Positions 57,724 to 64,000 of a DNA stretch of 64,000 nt are shown one piece after another. The notes under the pieces are model-generated. The model did no database searches. It was not told the DNA's origin and worked only from the letters and a program-made list of their open reading frames with translations. This DNA is from Sodalis glossinidius str. 'morsitans' (GTDB taxonomy: Bacteria > Pseudomonadota > Gammaproteobacteria > Enterobacterales > Enterobacteriaceae). A program made the translations under genes and the position numbers. The stretch is from positions 868,001 through 932,000 of the forward strand of contig NC_007712.1 in NCBI RefSeq assembly GCF_000010085.1, written 5' to 3'. How positions within the stretch are numbered: position 1 is the stretch's first letter; every line of letters starts with the position of its first letter.

Positions 57724-59664
57724 TACGGATTAGTGTGTATTGTTTTGTCGGCCATCTGACCGCGGCGCTGCATAACCCACAGCGCCACCAGCGCCACCAG
57801 CGCCACCAGCGCCACAAGCAGCCAGACCGCCTGCGGCAGCAAGGTTTCGCGATAGGGGTAAATGCCAGCCAGCCGATTTCCGGTATGCCGTTAATCAGCG
57901 TCGGCTGGAACAATTTGCCTTCCACTAGTTCCAGCACCCCTTTACCGGCAAAGACGAAAGCCATCAGGTACATAAAACTGCCGGTTACCATAAAGAACGG
58001 TTTAAGCGGCAGCCTGACTACCGAGTAACGCATGACCAGCCAGGCCAGCAACAGCACGACGCAGCCAATCGCAAAACCGGCGTCAATCGCCAAATGGCCG
58101 GACAAATTCTGCGTATCGCCGAAAAGTGCATAGTAAAACAGCACCGTTTCCGCGCCTTCGCGGTACACGGCCAAAAAGCTGGTCAGCCACAGACCGATCA
58201 GCGAATTGCGGGATAAGGAGTGGGATAGTTTGCCTTCCAGCTAGGCCTGCCAATGACGCGCTTCCACTTTGGACAGCAGCCAGTAGCTCATAAAGAACAG
58301 CATCACCACCTCTATCAGCATGGTGATACCCTCCAGCAACTCCCGGCTGGCGCCGGAATTGGCGAATAGTAGCTGGAATAGGGCGGCGGTCACCCGCTCG
58401 CCAACAACGCGAAGATCACCGACTGACGAATTACGGCAGCTTGTCGCGGTGGTTGTTTTTCACCAGATAGGCGACGATGGCCGCCACAATCAACAGCGCT
58501 TCCAGCCCTTCGCGCACGATAATCATCAGGCTGTAAAGCAGCAGGCTCCAGTGAGTTTCATCGCCTGTTCCCAGCATGGCGACCGCCTTTTGCAAGTCTT
58601 GCTGTAGCGCGCTGGCCTGGGCCGTAAGCTGGTCTACCGGCTGGCCGGCCTTCATCAGACTGACCAGGCGGGTAAAATAGTTTTCCAGCGTGGTTTTGAA
58701 CGCGGCATTGCGCGCGCCTATTTTATTTTCCATGCCGGTGGCTTCAAAACGATCAAAATAGGCATCCTGCACCGCCAGGATTGCCTCCTGCGCTTCACCG
58801 CTTTGATAACGCGTAATCGCCTCGCTGATGCTCTGATTAATCCCTGACGCCACGTTTGCCCAGTCGGCATCCGGTACGCTGGCGCTGGCGACAGCGGCAT
58901 TATCTGCCGTTTGCTGCGCGCTTACCGGCTGGTTATCGCGCGTGTCGGCAGACCTGGCAAAGTGTCTTCGATATCCTGCCGCAGGGTTGTGACCTGATAG
59001 GCAACGTCATTGAGCCGGTCGGGCTGTTTGGCCAGCGCGGTAAATTGCTGATTGATGGCGGCGGCGTCCTGGGCGGAACGATTCTATCGTACCGCCATTT
59101 CCATTTCGGAATTTTTAAACCCCTGAAAATGTGTCTGCTTGATGCGCTGGCTGGCGACGTCGTATTGGCCGGCCTGATATAGCGTCACCGCCTCAGCCAG
59201 CAAGTCATCAATGCTACGGAAGCTGTCCTGCCAGTAAACGGCGATATCGGAACGGGTTAATGCCGTGTGCTGTTCTTCCGCTACCAGTTGATGCCGACTG
59301 TCCAGAACTGGCTCTACCTCGCGCAGCGCTTTTTTAGCCCTTCGATTCTGGCCAAAACGTCGCCGACCGGTTTACTCTCGCCGATCATACGGCGAATGTC
59401 ACCGAAGGCAGCCTCCATTTCATAGCTTTTGCTGGCGGAGATATTGATGCGAATCGGCCTTTCGAGATTCTCAAAAACCCCGAAATAAGCCATTTGTACT
59501 TCGCGTCGTGCCGCGGTGTTTTGCTGTTGTTGGTAAAGTTATGCAGTTTTATCAAGGAGTTGCTCAATATCTTCAATATAAGACGCGTACTGAGTTTGCG
59601 CCCAGACGCAGGTGCTAAAGAGCACCCTTAATACGGCCAGCAGAAAGGATCGGGCAATAAACAC
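57724..59664 (-). pseudogene. FTR1-family iron permease (FetM-like), broken
   Basis: The intact protein would have about 645 residues: signal peptide, large periplasmic domain, and an FTR1 membrane domain with two REGLE-type motifs that bind iron. GTG 59664 begins FIARSFLLAVLRVLFSTCVW; TAA follows at LLDKTA (about 59540), and frame changes occur near 58940 and 58430. First motif: MIIVREGLEALLIVAAI. Second: AVYREGAETVLFYYALF, in another frame. The last TM contains a 9-bp repeat (57781-57816) coding Val-Ala-Leu units and ends in MQRRGQMADK with TAG at 57724. It heads the operon, 28 bases before p19, with a Fur-box-like site upstream. Confidence 0.9.
57781..57816. repeat. 9-bp tandem repeat (AGCGCCACC)x4
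   Basis: Three perfect copies and one copy with a final A. In the FTR1 reading frame on the - strand it encodes repeated Leu-Val-Ala in the last transmembrane helix, so copy number changes would keep the frame. Confidence 0.88.
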
Positions 59665-59687
59665 AATGCATACCGTCAAAACGCAAA

Positions 59688-59702
59688 TGATAATAATTAT
59701 TA
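59688..59702. promoter_or_regulatory. Candidate Fur box upstream of the FTR1 operon
   Basis: TGATAATAATTATTA matches the 7-1-7 Fur consensus TGATAATNATTATCA at all but one position. It ends 24 bases upstream of the GTG of the FTR1 gene, in an AT-rich stretch (59680-59790), and would place the whole P19/FTR1 operon under iron repression. The site has survived although the operon is broken. Confidence 0.65.
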
Positions 59703-59965
59703 CGAATCTTTTTTGTTATTTGTGCATGATTAAGATCATAAAAATGAAAAACAGTGACAAAATGTTTAAGTTTCCTTGGAAAAGAATAACGAACTAACAC
59801 CTCTCTTTAGTGGATTGGTAATTTATATTTATTGGCGTACTATTCCGGCGGAAAACCCCTGTATAACACGTGGAAATAAACGACGACGTATATGCAAACA
59901 TGACATGGGCAATAACGCTCGCGCCGGCGTCACGTGATGCTATCGAATGTTATTGCTGCTCAGGC

Positions 59966-60795
59966 TTAATGAGATAGCAAAAGTTTTTCCCTGGCGAGGC
60001 GTTGTAAAAAAGGACCATAACCGCACTCACCTATCCAGAAATTAACGTTTTTCTCCACGCCAGTGGAGGTCATGGTCGCCCCGCTAATACTATCGACGGT
60101 GTAAACATCTTGGGGATCGGCGCCAGATTGCACGACCTTCAAGGCGGGCTGGGCGTCGTCATTTAGCAGTTTTTTTCCTGTCCATTGGCGCAGCCAGTCG
60201 GGATCTTCCACCCGCGCGCCCAAAAAAGGCGTCTCGTTTTGCTGGTAGTGCAGTAAATTTTTTACCGTACGGCCGTCCGGGGTCAGAGCGACAAACGCAT
60301 ACATCATCGACTTGGCGCCCTTGCCATAAATGGCCAATATAATCTGCTGAAGTTCATCGTTAATATGAATAAAGTAGACATCGCCTGTCGTACAGCGCTG
60401 GCGGATTTGCTCGGGATCCTGATCCGTTGGGAGACTCACACAGGATTGAGGTGTATTTTTAGGGGAAGCGTTTGGCAGTAATGCACCACTATCCAAATTG
60501 ACCTGACGGGCAATGACCCGCCGGTGGTAGAGGGCGTTAAGCGTGCGCGTGTCGGTTTCACCGGCCCAGCCCAGCCCGACGACTTGAATGATCGCTGCGA
60601 TTCGCTGTGCATCCTCGGGTTCCGCACTATTATTTTGTTAATCAGCAAAAAATAACTGACCCCCGCCGCGAAACAGACGACACAAAATAAAATCATCGAC
60701 GCAACAATAATTTTACCTTTTCTCATCTTTTTATTTTCTTCCCCTTTCTTGCGACGCTCATAGCACGCCAGAAAATAACGCTGCTCTTGGCGCAT
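59966..60795 (-). pseudogene. NqrC-like FMN-binding subunit of Na+-translocating NADH:quinone reductase, frameshifted
   Basis: NqrC carries a covalent FMN and has one N-terminal TM. The first part (MRKGKIIVASMILFCVVCFA, TM near the N terminus) is in one frame to about 60640; one base is then off, and EPEDAQRIAAIIQVVGLGW to the C terminus is in another. The C-terminal domain is complete: FLGARVEDPDWLRQWTGKKL, the flavin attachment motif DSISGATMTSTGV, and NFWIGECGYGPFLQRL. These favour NqrC over RnfG. No nqrA, B, D, E or F gene is nearby, so it is an orphan copy. A single frameshift is the only clear lesion. Confidence 0.75.
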
Positions 60796-61378
60796 ACATA
60801 TGCCACCGATAGGTCAGGTTTGCAAATAGCAATAAAGGGCAGGGCGGAAATGAGATAAAAAAGGGGAAATTAAATCGCTATAGCAGCGGAAAAATAAAAC
60901 GGTCAAGGCACGCTGGCAAGGTTTGGTACAGTTGAATTATTGGGGTTAGCGTTGAACAAATGGGCAGGTTGTGCGGAATGAGCCAGGCGTGAGAGAAATT
61001 ACAACTGGCTTCCCTTAACAGTGAGGCAGCCGCTAAATTAAACGCAGTCGAGAGGAATGGGCAATGTCATCTGGCATGGGAAATAGAAATAGCAAGGTGG
61101 CGCAGCGCTTTTCTTCACGCCCGTCAGCGCCGTTAGAACGGGGGGATGCCGGGTCTGGATCGCATGGTCAAGCCAGACCAGACAGACCAAATATCTCCGC
61201 CCCTGCCGGTGGCCTGGGAGGGGCTATCCACCCCAGCCTGGGGCGATTAGGGGACGCGCCGGCGGGACGAAAGGTAGTCAAGCGGCGGGAGATCGGCTAA
61301 AATTGTCGACCAGCAAAACGCTTAGCTATGATTTTCTTGCCAAATTTTGCAGATACCTTACTTTTTAGAGAGATGACC
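60796..61378. other. Intergenic region between the nqrC-like gene and yjdM
   Basis: About 580 bases without a recognised gene. A 78-codon plus-strand frame at 61064-61300 has an acceptable ribosome site (GAGAGGA before ATG) but encodes a Gly/Pro/Arg-rich, disorder-like sequence with no family resemblance; it is left unassigned. The AT-rich sequence at 61320-61370 probably holds the yjdM promoter. Confidence 0.4.
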
Positions 61379-61720
61379 ATGTCACAATTACCAAATTGCC
61401 CTAAATGCGACTCTGCCTACACATGGCAGCAGGATGAACAGCTTAATTGCCCGGAATGTGGCCACGAATGGTCGCTTGCAGAGGCGAGCGCCGGAACGGA
61501 AGAAGGGCTGGTGGTGCGCGACACTAACGGCAATCTCCTGGCGGACGGCGATGCGGTGACGGTTATCAAAGATCTAAAAGTCAAGGGCAGCACTTCGATG
61601 CTAAAAATCGGCACTAAAGTGAAGAGTATTCGTCTTGTGGAAGGGAACCACAATATCGACTGTAAAATTGAGGGTTTCGGCGCCATGAAACTCAAATCGG
61701 AATTCGTGAAGAAAATATAA
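61379..61720 (+). CDS. yjdM: Zinc-ribbon protein YjdM (PhnA-like)
   Basis: A 113-residue cytosolic protein of the PhnA/YjdM family, whose function is unsettled despite the old 'phosphonoacetate hydrolase' label. The N-terminal zinc ribbon has CPKC (Cys7, Cys10) and CPEC (Cys24, Cys27). The C-terminal PhnA domain is highly conserved with E. coli YjdM: VKDLKVKGS-like IKDLKVKGSTSMLKIGTKVK, HNIDCKIEGFGAMKLKSEFV. ATG 61379 fits the family N terminus; ATG 61373 is a close alternative. Intact. Confidence 0.94.
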   Translation: MSQLPNCPKCDSAYTWQQDEQLNCPECGHEWSLAEASAGTEEGLVVRDTNGNLLADGDAVTVIKDLKVKGSTSMLKIGTKVKSIRLVEGNHNIDCKIEGFGAMKLKSEFVKKI

Positions 61721-61755
61721 ATTTTCATAAACGAGGCGTTGTTTTCCTATTTTTT

Positions 61756-62799
61756 ATGGTATATGGATCCTCAATGTGTCACCTGGCAGCCCTTGTTCCT
61801 TTTATTGCTCTGCTCGCCGCCCGCCCTGTGCTGTATGGCGATTTTGCCACTAATCCCAACGTCGAGCGCTTCATCGATAAAATGGTCAGCAAACATGGTT
61901 TCGATCGCCAGGCGCTGCATAACCTGCTGGCCCAAACGCAGCGGCTGGACGGCTTGTTGCGGCTCATGAACAGGTAGGCCCCCGTTGCACAGGGGCCTAC
62001 CAGGCTGACTGGCGCCTGGCTGCGCTACAGTCAAAAATTCATCACGCCGGACAACGTACAAAACGGAGTTGCGTTTTGGAACCAGAACGCCTTAGATCGC
62101 GCCTGGCGTCAATACGGCGTGCCGCCCGAAATTATCGTCGGCATCATCGGCGTCGAGACACGCTGAGGACGGGTAATGGGCAGAACGCGCATTATCGATG
62201 CGCTGGCGACGCTGGCTTTTGATTATCCGCGCCGCGGCGACTATTTCGCCGCCGAGCTGGAAACGTTTTTGCTGATGGCGCGCGATGAGGGCGATGATCC
62301 GCTGGCGCTGCGCGGCTCCTTTGCCGGCGCCATGTGCTATGGGCAGTTTATGCCTTTTCTTTCAAACGTTATGCTGTGGATTTTGACGGCGATGGCCACA
62401 TCAATCTCTGGGATCCCCAGGACGCTATCGGCAGCGTTGCCAACTATTTCCATGCCCACGACTGGGTGCCGGGCGGTAAGGTCGCGGTACCCGCCAACGG
62501 TCAGGCGCCCTGGCTACAGAATGGCTATGATACCCGTTATACGCTGGTGACGCTCTCCACCGCGGGGCTGTCGCCCCTCGAGCCGCTTGGGGATGAACAG
62601 CAGGCCAGCCTGCTGCGGCTGGATATCGGCACCCGCTATCAGTACTGGTACGGGCTACCCAACTTTTATGTCATTACCCGCTACAATCACAATCACAATA
62701 CCCAATACCCAATACCCAATACCCAATACCCAATACCCAATACCCAATACGCCATGGCAACTGGGCAATGCGGTGAAGCAGGCACGGCTCGGCGGCTAG
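61756..62799 (+). pseudogene. mltB: Membrane-bound lytic murein transglycosylase B, broken
   Basis: MltB cleaves peptidoglycan glycan strands with release of 1,6-anhydromuramyl products. NPNVERFIDKMVSKHGFDRQ and RLDGLLRLMN are followed by TAG at 61976. WLRYSQKFITPDNVQNGVAF and VPPEIIVGIIGVETR (with the catalytic Glu) follow, then TGA at 62164 in place of the Trp of GVETRWGR. A frameshift near 62350 breaks GYGQFMPSSYK, and the end carries the (AATACCC)n repeat and another frame change before WQLGNAVKQARLGG. The N terminus has lost the usual lipobox region. Inactive. Confidence 0.94.
62697..62750. repeat. 7-bp tandem repeat (AATACCC)x7.7
   Basis: Seven perfect AATACCC units (62697-62745) plus AATAC, immediately preceded by three copies of CACAAT. 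It replaces a very short segment (E. coli MltB RYNHSTHYAMAV) near the 3' end of the mltB pseudogene. Because seven is not a multiple of three, copy changes alter the frame. Confidence 0.95.
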
Positions 62800-62806
62800 C
62801 GGGACA

Positions 62807-62836
62807 GAAAACGGGCGCCTTGCGAAGGCGCCCGTT
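62807..62836 (-). terminator. Terminator of the amino-acid ABC transporter operon
   Basis: A perfect ACGGGCGCCTT-CGCA-type inverted repeat (62811-62836), followed on the - strand by TTTT. It lies about 60 bases beyond the permease stop. Confidence 0.7.
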
Positions 62837-62894
62837 GCGATCCCATAAACCGGCCGGAGGAGAAGGTTGGCTGCATCCACTGTCGTGAACGCCA

Positions 62895-63554
62895 TTATTC
62901 GTAGCGGCGGAAATAGACCTCAAGACGATTTTGCACTTTGCTGAGCACCGTACTGAACAGCAGATAAATTGCCGCCGCTTCGATATAAAGAATTAACGGC
63001 TCATAGGTCACTGACACAATGCGTTGCGCGGCCAGAAACATTTCCGGCACAGTAATCACCGCCGCCAGCGATGTGTCTTTTATCAACGAGATAAACGAAT
63101 TGGCCAGAGGAGGTATAGAAACAAATACCGACTGGGGCAAAATAACCCTGCGCATCGCCTGAGTTGAATTCATCCCGATAGCCCAGGCGGCTTCCCATTG
63201 TGCCTTGGGCACCGAAACAATAGCGCCGCGGATGATTTCCGAGCCATAAGCGCCGACGCTCAAGGTAAATCCAATAAGCGCCGCTGGAAAAGCGTCGAGG
63301 GTGACGCCTGCGCTCGGCAGACCATAGAAAATCAAAAACAGCTGCACCAGCAGCGGTGTTCCCCGGATAACCCAGACATAAAAATCAGCGATCCCTTTCA
63401 GCGGTTGCGGGCCATACAAACGAACCAGCGCCACCAGAAACCCCAGCACCAGGCCGCCGACAAATGACAGCAGAGCCAGCGGCAGGGTAAACATTAGCCC
63501 GGCTGTAAACAAACGCCAAAAGGAGTCGTACATCAATTGCAGCCATGGCGGCAT
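62895..63554 (-). CDS. Polar amino-acid ABC transporter permease (HisMQ/YecS family)
   Basis: A 219-residue inner-membrane permease with about five TM segments and the cytoplasmic EAA loop (VPKAQWEAAWAIGMNSTQAM then RRVILPQ) that docks the ATPase. FYVWVIRGTPLLVQLFLIFY and ANSFISLIKDTSLAAVITVP are family hallmarks. It is similar in layout to YecS/TcyL (cystine) but the substrate cannot be fixed from sequence. It follows its binding-protein gene by 21 bases on the same strand; no ATPase gene is seen downstream, where the mltB pseudogene and a terminator lie. Confidence 0.9.
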   Translation of the reverse strand: MPPWLQLMYDSFWRLFTAGLMFTLPLALLSFVGGLVLGFLVALVRLYGPQPLKGIADFYVWVIRGTPLLVQLFLIFYGLPSAGVTLDAFPAALIGFTLSVGAYGSEIIRGAIVSVPKAQWEAAWAIGMNSTQAMRRVILPQSVFVSIPPLANSFISLIKDTSLAAVITVPEMFLAAQRIVSVTYEPLILYIEAAAIYLLFSTVLSKVQNRLEVYFRRYE

Positions 63555-63575
63555 CGGTGTGACTCCCGAAAAAAA

Positions 63576-64000
63576 TTACTGAGAAACGTCCTGGCCGAAA
63601 TAGCGCAGCGAAATAGTTTTATACGTGCCGTCGACTTTAATTTCATCCAGGGCTTTATTAATGGCGTCCACCAGCGCGGTTTGGTTTTTACGCACTAAAA
63701 TGCCTGACGGCGCATTGGCGGGTTCAGAAGCGGCGACTTTCACTTTGACATTCGGCTGGTGTTTTTTGAAATCCAGGAACGACAAATTATCATTGAACGT
63801 AGCGGCCGCGCGGCCGGTTATAACCAGACCGATCGATTGCGTAAAGCTATCAGTCGGCACTATATCGGCGCCATATTTGCTGGCAAGCTGGGAATAATTG
63901 CTGGTCAGACTTTGCGCGGATTTCTGGCCTTTCAGATCGCTGAAGTTTTTAATCGTGGTATTGTCGTCGCGGGTTATCAACACCACCTTGGAATCGATAT
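63576..64000 (-). CDS. Amino-acid ABC transporter substrate-binding protein, C-terminal part (runs off the right edge)
   Basis: This is a periplasmic binding protein of the SBP_bac_3 family (amino acids). The visible approximately 138 residues are its C-terminal part: DDNTTIKNFSDLKGQKSAQS, the hinge region, GRAAATFNDNLSFLDFKKHQ, and the Gly-x-Leu-Val-Arg-Lys segment SGILVRKNQTALVDAINKAL, which is typical of the family's second lobe, ending RYFGQDVSQ. The frame is open to the window edge, so the N terminus and signal peptide lie outside. It is presumably in one operon with the permease. Ligand unknown. Confidence 0.88.
   Translation of the reverse strand, partial: IDSKVVLITRDDNTTIKNFSDLKGQKSAQSLTSNYSQLASKYGADIVPTDSFTQSIGLVITGRAAATFNDNLSFLDFKKHQPNVKVKVAASEPANAPSGILVRKNQTALVDAINKALDEIKVDGTYKTISLRYFGQDVSQ

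Noticed and set aside
61064..61300. 78-codon plus-strand frame with an acceptable ribosome site
   Set aside because: Gly/Pro/Arg-rich, disorder-like sequence with no known relative; left as unassigned rather than called a gene.
54624..62750. CRISPR array or prophage attachment repeats
   Set aside because: Repeat units are 7-9 bp with no spacers and no integrase or cas genes nearby.
1..64000. Sequencing or assembly error as the cause of the many frameshifts
   Set aside because: Over 30 kb of long conserved genes contain no frame errors, whereas lesions cluster in dispensable genes and include large deletions and Trp-to-stop changes.

Overview
The window looks like chromosome of a gamma-proteobacterial insect symbiont close to Sodalis glossinidius. 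Every recognisable gene has its closest counterpart in enteric bacteria, and local order largely follows E. coli. However, roughly two fifths of the recognisable genes are eroded by frameshifts, nonsense codons and internal deletions, while long essential genes (pyrG, eno, mutS, relA, cysJI) are fully open. This contrast argues against poor sequencing and for recent, incomplete genome reduction. No insertion sequence, prophage, CRISPR array, rRNA or tRNA gene was seen. The genus is an inference; the enteric affiliation is well supported.

Layout. (1) 1-9220 follows E. coli order hemL-clcA-erpA-yadS-btuF-mtnN-dgt-degP-cdaR; clcA, btuF and cdaR are broken. (2) 9286-19148 is a graveyard of D-glucarate/galactarate genes (transporter, two glucarate-dehydratase paralogues, garD and garL remnants, garR, garK) with an aldo/keto reductase and an AraC regulator. 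All of them are pseudogenes, and so is their activator cdaR. (3) 19250-31198 holds barA, broken rlmD, relA, mazG, pyrG, eno, queE, queD. (4) 31542-41625 is a complete assimilatory sulfate reduction block (cysJIH, cysG, cysDNC) interrupted only by a decayed iap. (5) 41685-51365 is ygbE-ftsB-ispD-ispF-(truD)-surE-pcm-nlpD-(rpoS)-mutS, with truD and rpoS destroyed. (6) 51805-60795 holds an unrecognised gene, a decayed P19/FTR1 (FetMP-type) iron-uptake operon with a candidate Fur box, and an orphan nqrC-like pseudogene. (7) 61379-64000 holds yjdM, a broken mltB with a 7-bp tandem repeat, and the start of an amino-acid ABC transporter.

How the parts fit together. The retained functions are housekeeping and biosynthetic: heme, Fe-S delivery, isoprenoids, CTP, glycolysis, division, queuosine precursor, sulfate to sulfide, periplasmic quality control, mismatch repair and the stringent response. 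The lost functions are sugar-acid catabolism, acid-resistance chloride exchange, vitamin B12 capture, high-affinity iron uptake, two RNA-modifying enzymes and the general stress sigma factor. Whole pathways have decayed together, as expected when selection on a pathway is relaxed in a stable host environment. The most distinctive observations are the collapsed garD/garL junction, the fusion of two E. coli-distant neighbourhoods at the sugar-acid block, rpoS inactivation beside intact nlpD and mutS, and three short tandem-repeat expansions in pseudogenes.
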